64,000 nucleotides of DNA, taken from contig CM063258.1 in NCBI GenBank assembly GCA_032158295.1, positions 14,049,703 through 14,113,702 on the forward strand. Direction: 5' to 3'. The position numbers and the translations under genes are program-made. The stretch comes from Pycnopodia helianthoides. Its lineage: Eukaryota; Echinodermata; Asteroidea; Forcipulatida; Asteriidae. The notes beneath the pieces were generated by a model that was given only the letters and a program-made list of their open reading frames with translations, did no database searches and was not told the origin of the DNA. Of the stretch, positions 32,108-42,700 are shown piece by piece (positions within the stretch are counted from its first letter, which is position 1; every line of letters starts with the position of its first letter).

Positions 32108-32300
32108 AAATTAGTTAGTGGCCTGACGTTTCGACCCTAGCAGAGTCTTTCTCGAAGGCTAAATGACAAGACAACACACATACATGCATACAAGGGGGAC
32201 AAAAGCAGTCAAGTGGAAAAACATGAATAGAGAGAGTGGAGAGAGAAAAGCAAGAAGCATTCAGAAAGAGCAGGGGGTAAGCTGGGATTATGAAGACATT
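32108..32300 (-). mobile_element. Penelope-like terminal fragment
   Basis: GGCCTGACGTTTCGACCCTA-GCAGAGTCTTTCTCG; complement has the GTCGAAACGTC signature. Related short pieces at 40285-40330 and 49295-49370. Confidence 0.6.
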
Positions 32301-32380
32301 TTTTTAAAAATACATGTATCTTTATGCAATTGGATACATGCAGTGATTGATTTCCGTTGTACAGCAAAGTAAAATGCTAC

Positions 32381-33154
32381 ACAAATAGACCGATTGCATG
32401 ACCAATGTTTACATGTCATCACGTGACTTATAGTGGGTACTACGGCATCTCAGTGGTTGGCAAAGACGTGTAAAGACTACGTGACGGAGCGAGTACACCG
32501 ATAGTCGGCTTTATTTGGGGTGAATAATAACACAGTTACCGAGCCCTTTTATTAAAGTTGTATGTTGCGACATTGATTTAAATCACATAACTGTTTTATG
32601 AATTACCAGTATTCTACTACAAAAGAGGTTTATTTTGAGTTATGCACTACCAGCGTCGAACGACGATGTAGCCACATGGTCTTTCGCTTGTAATGTGAAT
32701 CACTGTAATCAATGTAAAGAGCGCTGGGAAAAGTGAGCATTAAGCCTTGCGGAATTTCAAACAGACAAAAGAATCACACAGTTTTGGAAAGCCTTTTTCT
32801 TTTGGATGATTTCAGCTTCAAAATTGCGACATTCTTGGGTTGAAAAGTGTGTGATCGCGATGGTCCATGTGAGCACCATTTAGTGAACATAACGTTCTTT
32901 ATAGAATTTCCAAGACTTGCTGGAACTGTCCTTACTGGCTTTATTCAGCCACTCTGGTTAAAGGTCTCCGGTACAAACTCTGGGATATTCTTCACCGATT
33001 TCGGGAAAGAAAACCCTCGATCGAAAAATAAACAAATGCAACTATCATCATGTACTTTACAACAACGGCACTTTCCTTTGGAGGACGCCTTGATTTTTGA
33101 TGTTTGATACCCACTATAGGTCATGTGACTTGGAGAGCGCAATCGGTCTATTGT
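32381..33154. mobile_element. TIR element with AATAGACCGATTGC ends
   Basis: ACAAATAGACCGATTGC / GCAATCGGTCTATTGT, then inner inverted ATAGTGGGTA / TACCCACTAT; ~770 bp, no transposase ORF. Confidence 0.82.
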
Positions 33155-33599
33155 ATCAGTTGGGCCAACAATTATTATTTTTATTACGACTTAATTATTA
33201 TTCAGTATGCATAAAACATGTTCAATCTAAATTTTTATGCTAAGCAAATTGCTTGACGAAATCATTCCCTGACATGGGTTAGCTTCTATGTATCATCGAT
33301 CCTGTACACAGCAACAATTTTCTGAACGTGTAGGAATTCTAATCGTCTATTACTAATTAGGATCATTTTAAAATTCTGATTGGCTACGCAGTACTCAACC
33401 TTTATCCAATCTTCAACGGCCACTGCAAAATAAAAGAAAAGCTGCACAGTAAACAAATCTGCTTAGCATGGACATAGGGTTACCGGTCAGAATACCGTAT
33501 ACTATGCACTAGTCTTTGACTGGTACAGTATTTTTTTTTTTTTTCGCTTAGCAAATATGACTTAATGCTTAATATTCAAGTGTGTGATACCACCTACAT

Positions 33600-33860
33600 G
33601 TATTTAATAATAATAATAATAAAGGGACTTGTAATGCGCACATATCCACCCTGCTGGGTGCTCAAGGCGCAGTAAAACAAACAGAAAGAAGGTGAAACAG
33701 TGAAATGAATTATCAGAAAACTTGTGACATAAGGTACGTTTTTTAAAAGCAGAGATTTAAATTTAGATAAACAGTGGCAGGATCTCAGTTTAAGTGGCAG
33801 AGAATTCCAAATTTGAGGGAAGAGACCATACCAGTAACCAGTTCGCTCTGGGATTAACAA
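33600..33860 (-). mobile_element. LINE 3' fragment
   Basis: Minus strand reads FPQIWNSLPLKLRSCHCLSK and FKSLLLKNV, the CR1/L2 tail motif, ending at an ATT microsatellite; the 3' region includes CTTGAGCACCCAGCAGGGTG. Confidence 0.82.
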
Positions 33861-33934
33861 TGTGGGGGGGGGGAGATGAAGGGCCTCAAGACAATGTAGT
33901 CTGTCTTTTACAAAATCTTGGCCGGTATGTGAAT

Positions 33935-34070
33935 GGAACAGGGCCCAACTTCATAGAGCTTCTTAAGCACAACAAAATTGTGCTTACCAGAATAAGGCTA
34001 CCAGCCATACTACCATGTCACATGTACAATTCGTGACTGGTATCCTGCTCATTTCTGCGTACGAGTTTTG
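33935..34070 (+). mobile_element. GGCCCAATTTCATAGAGC-family foldback, partial
   Basis: CAACTTCATAGAGCTTCTTA to ACTGGTATCCTGCTCATTTC. Confidence 0.7.
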
Positions 34071-34439
34071 CGTGTTTTGCGTCCTCAAAAGCGAGCTGGT
34101 CAACAGACGCATTTTAAAATAAAAGTATTTCTTTCGGTCCTGATCTCAGGATAGATTATCTATGCAATGAAGAAGAACCCGATGAATCTTAAAATTGTAT
34201 TTGAAATTATTGGTGCTCATTATAACTTGTAAGTGCAATTGTTTTAATTGTAGACATGTGCCAAATTGAGTTTGTATATAATGTACTCAATTTGTAAATA
34301 TATGTACACTTGATACTTAAATATGAGAAACTGTCCTGTACAGTTGCAAAAAAGGCACAGATTTTAACAGAGATCACCACCTAATATATGTTGAGAATGA
34401 AAAGAAGTTGAATTGTTTTAAAGTATTTGAGGGGACAAT

Positions 34440-35650
34440 GGGTTTGAATTGACCCCTTGCAAGATTTGCATCTACCCTTTCTGCCTTTTTGGGGGAGTCA
34501 ATTCCTTTGTGTACATTTTGACTCCCAAAATGGCCGACAGAATTGGTGCGCTCTGCGGTCCTGAACCCATGGACCTTTCTCTATTTTTAAACTTCTGTTT
34601 TATCAATGTTCCCATTGAGTTTGTACACAAACTAGAACAAGGGCAACCTCGGGCCTGTCAAACCACTTGGATCCTTTTTGTTAAAGTTCTCGGTTTCAAC
34701 AGCTAAACACACTCGCACTCACACTCTTTTTTTTGGCATCCCTGTGGAGACATCTTTTGATCTTTCCTTTGTCCCTGTAGTTAAGAACCTCCCATAGACT
34801 TTGTACACAAAATTCCTTGTAGAGCAACCCAGTCTTTAGAATTCCCTTATGGAGACCTTTTGCTATCCCTTTTCTGTTTTGTTCTCGGTCTCCATAAGGT
34901 AGTGAAAATGAAATCACTCACACATGTTTGTGAATCCCGTTGTCCTCCCATTGTTTTGACTTAGTTTTTTTTTAGCAACGTCCCCTATTGGTTTTGTACA
35001 CGAAAGCGAAGCAAGAACGTACGGTCCTCGCTGTGTCAAACCACTTGGATCCTTTTTGATAAAGTTCTCAGTTTCAACGACTAAACACACTCTTCCTCAT
35101 TCCTCACACACACGTTTGTCGACTCTGTAAATCGAGGACTTCTCTTTGCCCCCCCCCCCCCATTATTTGGACTTCCCCATTGGTTTTCGCACACACAAGG
35201 AACGAGACCATCCTCGGACTTTCAATCCAATTAGATCCCTTTTTGTTAAAGTCCTCCGTTTCAATGGTTCAACACATGTTCCTCGACCCTGTAAAACAAG
35301 GTCTGTTGTTTTCCCATTGCTTTGGTCTTTCAAAAAACAAAAGTCCAAATTTGTTTTGTATGGGCCTCCGTTTGTGGCGTCAACTAGACATGATCTCAAA
35401 ATTATGTTCATAGAAAATGAAACAATTGGTGCACAAATAAAAAATTGTCCACACAATCTTAGTTTATATTTGGTAGCCGTTACTATTTTATTGACCCAAT
35501 GCATGCACAATGCGCAGCGCATTTTACACAACGCCTGTCCCGTCCGCCATCTTGGTAGGCAAAATGTACACAAAGGAATTGCCTCCAAAAAACGGTGGAA
35601 ATGGTAGGCGCAAAGGTGCGCTCCGCATTGCGCAACGGGTCAATAGCTAT
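34440..35650. repeat. Degenerate tandem duplication, 3-4 units
   Basis: CACTTGGATCCTTTTTG-TAAAGTTCTC-GTTTCAACR is repeated near 34660, 35040 and 35225, with intervening TTTGTACACAA-like segments. ORFs inside are artefacts of the repetition. Confidence 0.65.
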
Positions 35651-35931
35651 AGAAAACCTGATCCAAATTCATATGGCTTCGGTCAGTGTGACACGATACA
35701 GCATTCCTCGTTTGTGATTTAAGTACAATATGCAATTTTTAAAGAATTAAGATCAATTTGTGTATACACTATGAAGGTAAAAACTTATTTTTTTATACGA
35801 GTTTAAAGTCACCATGTACATATTAGCACTGTAAACTACAATTGAAAATGTAATAAATAAAGGGAGACTGGAATTTGACAACTGAAAAACGCTGTTCAGT
35901 TTATGTGTTTTTATTTGCATAAATTTAAATG

Positions 35932-36370
35932 TGCACAACATTGGTAAGATTGAAAATATAAGTGTTCACAGATTTGCACATAACTTACATGGTATAGAGA
36001 TGGTCATGGTGGAAAACTTCCCTTGAAAAAGTTTTGCTTGAAATGCTATAGTTTTTAGGAAATGAGTAAAACAATGGGAGACTTTTGAACACTAGATGGC
36101 AGCAGACATACCAGGTAAAATTCCACTGTTTACCTAATTCTAAGCATGCGCACATTGCCGAGAACAATGGACTTGCCTGGTAAGTCTGCTGCCACCTAGC
36201 AGCCCAAAAGTCCCCCATTAGTTTTGATCTCGCGTGTCCAAAACTCTGTTTGAAAACAGTGAAAACATATTTTTCACTATTTTCATTGTGACTTCAATGA
36301 CCGAGTGAGCTTAAACTTCAAGTGCAGATACTGGTCTTTGACAATTACCAATGTTATACATGTGCTTTAA
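35932..36370. mobile_element. TTAA MITE, family D copy 3 (left end eroded)
   Basis: Right end TTACCAATG-TATACATGTGCTTTAA; interior AGAAAACTTCCCTTGAAA-like sequence shared with 47254-47595. Confidence 0.7.
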
Positions 36371-36452
36371 ACCGAGAATTCAGGTGACTTAGACACAGTG
36401 CTTGTCACATATCCGTGTAAGGTTAAACCCAGGGTAGCATTTAGCATATAGA

Positions 36453-36805
36453 GTGTCGTGGCCGAGCGGATAAGAGCACCGAATTCAAGCTCTGGTGTTT
36501 CTGTTCAGCAGAGTGTGGGTTCGAATCCCGGTCGTGACACCCGTGTCCCTGAGCAAGACACTTGACTATAATTGCTTCTCTCCACCCAGGGGTAAATGGG
36601 TACCTGTGAGGGCAGAGATGGTTCTTGTGATTGATTTAGCTTGGTGCGCTACATATTTGGCAGCACAGGCTGTATACTCCCCAGGGAGCTGAGATGGTTT
36701 AAGGAATGAAATGGCCTAGTGATCAGGGTACTAATGTTGGAAGCGCTTTGAGACATGGTGTATAAAGCCCTATATAAAAACCAAACATTATTATTATCAT
36801 TATTT
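36453..36805 (+). mobile_element. tRNA-headed SINE, full length
   Basis: GTGTCGTGGCCGAGCGGATA head, B box GGGTTCGAATCCCGG, ~270-bp body, (ATT)n tail. Best reference copy in the window. Confidence 0.92.
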
Positions 36806-36831
36806 CCGGAACCCAAAGTTAGCAAAATACC

Positions 36832-37060
36832 GTTTCGTGGCCGAGCGGTAAAGCGCACTGGACTCGGATGCTGCATGCTGTTTTTCGATCAACGGAGTGT
36901 GGGTTCGAGTCCCGCTCTTGCATTTGTGTCCTTAAGGAAGACACTTAGCCATTATTGCTTTGTCCTTCGAATGGGACGTAAAGCTGTTGGTCAGGTGTGT
37001 TATGTAATGCACATAAAAGAACCCAGTACACTTATTGTTAAGAGAAGGGGTTCATACTTG
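36832..37060 (+). mobile_element. tRNA-headed SINE, second subfamily
   Basis: TCGTGGCCGAGCGGTAAAGC head, B box GGGTTCGAGTCCCGC, truncated body. Confidence 0.85.
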
Positions 37061-37381
37061 GTGGATTTACAATGCACAGACAGACCCATCCATTAAGACC
37101 CACCTACCTTATGGCAAATTATGGATCAAAAGGGCTCAAACTCAAGAAGCTGTTTACTGGTAAGCAAATTTGTGTGAAGGAAGGAAAAATGGTTAAGTAA
37201 AAGTGTATTTCATTGCCAGTATGCTTACCAAAATAAGGTTGCCAGCCAAAATACCGTGAGATATGCACCACTTCTGACTGGTATCCTGCTAATTTTTGCT
37301 CAGGACAAAATTGTCTGCTTAAGCAGCTCTATGAAATCGGGACCTGGAAAGCCCAGCTCTGACGACTCTGTCGTCAGCTGG

Positions 37382-37573
37382 GTCCCAATTTCATAGAGCT
37401 GCTCAAGCAGAAAATATTGCCCAACAAGTGTCTGCTAAGCAGAAATGAGCAGGGCACCAGTCACAAATTGTACACTGACGTGGTAGTTTGGCTGGTAACC
37501 TTACTCTGGTAAGCGTAATTTTGTTGTGCTTAGCTACTTTTTGTGCTTAAGCGGCTCTATGAAATTGGGCCCT
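37382..37573 (+). mobile_element. GGCCCAATTTCATAGAGC-family foldback, complete
   Basis: CCCAATTTCATAGAGCTGCT at left, its complement GGCTCTATGAAATTGGGC at right; ~190 bp. A partial copy precedes it at 37135-37350. Confidence 0.85.
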
Positions 37574-38020
37574 GATCTCTAGTCTGATGTGCTAGACCGC
37601 TTGGCCAAGACAAGCATTCACAGGTCAAAAGCAACTTGAGAGCACCTTAAGAAATATTAACAATATCTACATTCTACAATGCCAAGTTTATTATACCCAA
37701 AACAAATTTCACAAAACAAATTTCAAGCACATATTCATATAATATTAGGATCATAAATTTCATCACTGGAATGTAGTAATATCTCATATAAATACACAAA
37801 GACCAATTATATACAAAACCATACTTGAAAAAATGGCAGTTGGCACTTAGGCTAAGGCTAGTTGAAGGCATCCACAATTATTTAACTACAGTTGTACAAA
37901 ACGTCTACTTCAATAAAAAAAAATCAAAAATTTCAGTAATGATGCCAGTTGCTGCTGGCTTCACTTATAATGAACTGTCTGGTAGTGCAATATTTAATAC
38001 CAATAAATAACTCAGACGTT
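37574..38020. other. Intergenic, unassigned
   Basis: AT-rich; no gene or recognised repeat. Confidence 0.35.
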
Positions 38021-38688
38021 TTAACCACTTCACGTCGGTTTTCTGAAGAAAATTTTTGCTCCCACCCGATGTACTTTTTTTCTGAACTTTTTGGAGCATC
38101 TTGAGTAATCAATTTCTTTTAAAATATTGTTTCTACAATGAAACCTTGACTTGACAAATGAAAGACAACAACAGATTCTCGTAGTAAGCTCTGGGATTTG
38201 ATGTTGTCGTGTGAAAAAATTGAGTAGGCACTCACCGTGATTCCGAACACTTCAACGCAGTGATCTACGGCCGAAAATCTGCCATTTGGAAACGCTTGGA
38301 CTTATCTCCCATTGAGCGGAACAAGACAAACAATGTCGACAGCATTTCCATTCTTGTATGCCACGTTTGTACAACAACGGGACAAAGGTCTGGAAATGGG
38401 GGTTACATAAAAACCCGCAAAAAAGGGACTTTACAAGGCATGTTTTCCAGAACCTGTTGTCACTCTTTGTACAGGTGAAACAAAGTGTATCACAGTAGGT
38501 GCCTGCTTGCCTGTGCACGCTGCACGCTGGAAAGTCCGGGTGGATATAAACATCAGCCATCCGGCTGCCAGCAAAAAAAAATTAAGGAAAATCTGAAAGT
38601 GTTCCGGGCGTTAAAAAAAGTCCGACGAAAGTCTGTCCAAAATTTTTGTCCCTCCGGATAAACACGTCATCCTATGTGAAGTGGTTAA
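38021..38688. mobile_element. TTAA element, CACTTCACGTCGG family, complete
   Basis: TTAACCACTTCACGTCGG at left; ACGTCATCCTATGTGAAGTG then GTTAA at right; 668 bp, noncoding. Reference copy for related fragments. Confidence 0.85.
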
Positions 38689-38717
38689 AGCGACCGTGGC
38701 TTAATTTTGTAGAGCTG

Positions 38718-39113
38718 TTAAAGGCACTGGACACTGTTGGTAATTACTCAAAATAATTGTTAGCATAAAAACTTACTTGGTAACAAGCAATGGTGAGCTG
38801 TTGATAGTATAAAACATTGTGAGAAACGGCTCCCTCTGAAGTAACGTAGTTTTTGAGAAAGAAGTAATTTCTCAGTAAAATATTTGAATTGATTTTGAGA
38901 CCTCACGCGTGAGGTCTCGAAATCAAGCAATCAAGCATCTGAAAGCACACAACTTCGTGTGGCAAGGGTGTTTTTTCTTCCATTATTATCTCGCATATTC
39001 GACGACCAATTGAGTTCAAATTTTCACAGGTTTGTTATTTTGTGCATATGTTGAGATACACCAAGTGAAAAGGCTGGTCTTTGACAATTACCAAAGGTGT
39101 CCAGTGTCTTTAA
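38718..39113 (-). mobile_element. TTAA MITE, family B copy 3
   Basis: Complete, 396 bp, TTAA on both ends. Confidence 0.92.
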
Positions 39114-39326
39114 GTGGAAAATTATTGCTTAAACCTTCGGTCTTCCATCTTCAAGACAAATTAGTGGTTATTTTCGACAGAGTTCAAATTTTTAAGACAA
39201 TCTCCAAAGGTCTTGAACTTCACTAGACCGGAAACATTGTTTACAAGACTTAAAGTACACCCTCCCTTTTTTAATAATCAGTCAACTTTCAGGTGGAAGT
39301 TTGGAATTGAAAAATGAAAGTATACT

Positions 39327-39556
39327 TTAGCCCTCCTATTGTCAGTGACTCTTGGCAACATTTTCCAGTGAGTTGACCAACCATTTGAAACCATTCAACT
39401 GCCAAGGTTGTGTACGGTGGCACAAAACTGTGCACAGAACTAACTGTGTACTGTGTACATGCATTCCCTCATGGTATCATATTGCAGGCTGGCATAGTTT
39501 ATCTATCATTCAAAACCACTTGAATGGTATTGAATGGTCAGACAGCAAGAGGTTAA
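39327..39556 (+). mobile_element. TTAA MITE, family E copy 5, just past the CCDC18 stop
   Basis: Left end mutated to TTAG, right end GGTTAA; lies 75 bp downstream (gene sense) of the terminal TAA, so a longer 3' UTR would include it. Confidence 0.88.
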
Positions 39557-39630
39557 TAAATCTTTGAAGTATGGTTTGGAGAAAAAAAACCTCGCTCTGT
39601 CGAAACGGCTCAAGGCGTCAGTTTCTGCTT

Positions 39631-39767
39631 TTATTTTTCCGGTTCATCTTTTCCGAGGATACGGTTGGTGATTTTGCGGGCGTGGTCTCTCATGTTGTAC
39701 AACTGGTCGTCGATGCGACGACGCCTTTCGTCGTTGGCACGTAATCTGTCCTGCAGATTCGGCCATA
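39631..39767 (-). CDS. CCDC18: CCDC18 candidate terminal exon t
   Basis: The most protein-like frame reads WPNLQDRLRANDERRRRIDD then LYNMRDHARKITNRILGKDE, PEK and TAA: a charged amphipathic helix. The previous exon delivers a phase one base off, giving an unrelated peptide ending TGA at 39644-39646. AATAAA overlaps the TAA (39629-39634). Confidence 0.68.
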
Positions 39768-42700
39768 CTGTAAAAAAAAAATTATATTTCACAACTTTTC
39801 CTAAGTACCTCCTCTACATAAATTTGATTTGACCTGAAGGACTTTGTAAAATAACATAATTTTTACAACAATTTTTACATATTTTACGAAAATGGAAGTT
39901 AGTTCTTACCAATCTTCTGGTTTGAGTGGAGTTTCAGTTGTGGACTTGTTGGCGGCCATCTTGGCTCGCTGTGAGGCTAGGCGCTTCTTCAGAGGCAAGC
40001 TCTGAGGTGATGTACCAACTGTGCAAATGACAAATGTTTTGAAACGTTACTGTCATAAAAACCCTTAGGCAACATTTTACCCTGAGGTATCATGAAACCC
40101 TATAATATCATAAAATCATAGGATACCATGAATGTATAATTAAACTATAGAATATTATATAACACTATGGTAATTCAAAACTACAAAATATCAGCAACAA
40201 AACCCTCAAAGATATCCTACAACCCTTAACATAAAGTCCTAATATACAAATTCTTTGATATAAAACCCTAAGATATCACATTTAGCCTTTGAGAAAGACT
40301 CTGCTAGAGTAAAAATGTCAGGCCATTACTTATTTTTTGCTCATCAGAAAAACCTAAGATATAATAAAACCCTAAGAACTATTTAAGTGAAGTCCATAAA
40401 ATATAACCTAAGCCCTTGATACTTGTTTATCAATAAACATTAGTATCCTTAAACAACAAGATATCATAAAGACCTAAGATGTCATAAAAACCAAAGAACT
40501 ATTTGAGTCCTTAAAATATAACATAAGCCCTATGATACTTGTATATCAAAAAACTTAAGTATCATTAAACAACAAGATATCATAAAACAACAAGATATCA
40601 TTAAACAACAAGATATCAATAAAACAAAAAGTTTATCATAAAACCCCAAGATTACATATTCATAATACATAAACGAACCCTAAAATATAATGAAAACCTA
40701 GGATATCATAAAAACCTAAGGGTCATGTATCATTAAACCCTAGAATATTATTATAACCTAAAGTATCTTAAAACCAATAGATACCATAGAGCCTAAGACG
40801 CCATAAGGTATCATAAACAAAACCATTCATATATCCATTTTGTTTTTTACATACAACCCCAATGTATAATAAAACCCTTAGATATAAAACCCAAGACATA
40901 AAAAACCTAAGATCTAATAAACCCTAAGATACTTGTGTATCATAAAACCTTAATGTATCCTTAAACCAAAATAAAAAATCCTAAAGATATCATACAATCC
41001 TAAAGATATTATAAAATCCTAAAGATATCATACAATCCGAAAGATATTATAAAACCTAAACGATATCATACAATCCTAATGATTTTTATAAAATCCTAAA
41101 GATATCATACAATCCTAAGATATTATAAAAATCCTAAAGATATCATACAATCCTAAAGATATTATAAAATCCTAAAGATATCATACAATCCGAAAGATAT
41201 ACAATCCAAAAGATATCATAAAACCACAAGATATCATAAAACCCTAAGGGTATTGTAAAACCCAAAATTATCATAAAACCCTGAGACTCTTAAAACCCTA
41301 AAGATATCAAAAAAGCCAAAATTATAGAATCCTAAAGATATCATAAAACCCTAAATATATCATAAAACCTAAAATATCATAAAACCCCAAGATATATAAA
41401 TAAAAACCAAGATATCATAAAATTCTAAACATACCATAAAATCCTACACATATCATAAAAGCCTAAAGATATCATAAACCCTAATATATATAACCCAATA
41501 TATCATAAAACCCTAAGATAATATAAAACCCTAAATCTAGTATGTTATGATATATCATAAAACCCTAAGATAACCTATTCATACATATAACATAGGCCTA
41601 AAATATCAGAACACCCTAAAATGACTGACAAATTATTGCTCAATTTCCTATCAGTACATAACTCATAAAACTGCATGTTTGATTAAATCAACTTCAAACA
41701 TGCTAATTTATTCTAATAAACTGTGCTAATTAATTAAAATAACTAAAGCTTTTGCCAAACTAGGGTATGATCAGCTACATTACAGTAGAAATGAAAACGG
41801 GAGGTCTTTACGCTAATTGTCTCAGGGCTCCAAATTTAACACTGGACTGAAGGCCCGAGGCCAGTGATTTTAGCATTGGGCCAGTAAACTTAAGACCGGA
41901 CAAGTCTGGCGGTCTTGTGTTTTTCAATTGACAGTAATAACTTGTGATTTTTTTAATTACTTTCAATGTAATGAACATCTTCCAACTCTGTTGAGTATCG
42001 AAGTGTACTTACCCGTAACACAAATGAGATAGATCTTCTCTTTAGGGCTTGTTCAACTCTTTTTTGGGGATTCTGGTCTTGTTTAAATAAACTCTGGTCC
42101 AGTCAAGATATTGAGCTACAAGCTCTGCAGTCTTGTGGATTTTCCCCCGGTTCGAGCCCTGTGTCCGCTGACAACACTTAAAATTGCAAAAACGATTTTT
42201 TTTGACTCGGTGTTCCAACCATCGGTTGGCTTTAAGTTTAAATCAATGATCAAAGAAAACGAAGCGACAGATTGGATGACTGCGCTATTTTTAAACGGAC
42301 TACTGGAGAAGAAGGTTCGGGCCTACATAACCAGGAGAGCTTATCTTTTTTTCCATGACATCTATAAGAGTAGTATTTAATTGGAAGAAATGCTTACATG
42401 GAGACTGCATGATCTTTGGTCTGTGACCGAGCGATGAACTCTGCCCCGGAGCTCTACCCGCGCCGTCCCTTGATGACGGAGAAGCCCCGGTCGGCTCCCG
42501 TGTTGTCCTGAGGACATCCTCGAGCCAGGTCTGGATTTCCTCGGACTTTCTCCTCCTCCTCCTCCCTCTTGTAGCTCCGAGAGATTCAACGTCAACTCCG
42601 AGTCCCCTAGAGTTGTATTTGCCATGGAGTGTGAATGATCGCCGGCGATACCAGAAATGTTAAAGTTCACCGAGTGGGGATCGCCTTGAGGTTGCTGTTG

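Noticed and set aside
35146..35722. Overlapping 141-, 153- and 77-aa ORFs
   Set aside because: They lie in a degenerate tandem block; no domain resemblance and frames differ between units.
36453..36545. Possible tRNA-Ser/Leu gene
   Set aside because: The class-II-like head is followed by a repeated body and microsatellite tail found in many copies; it is a SINE head.
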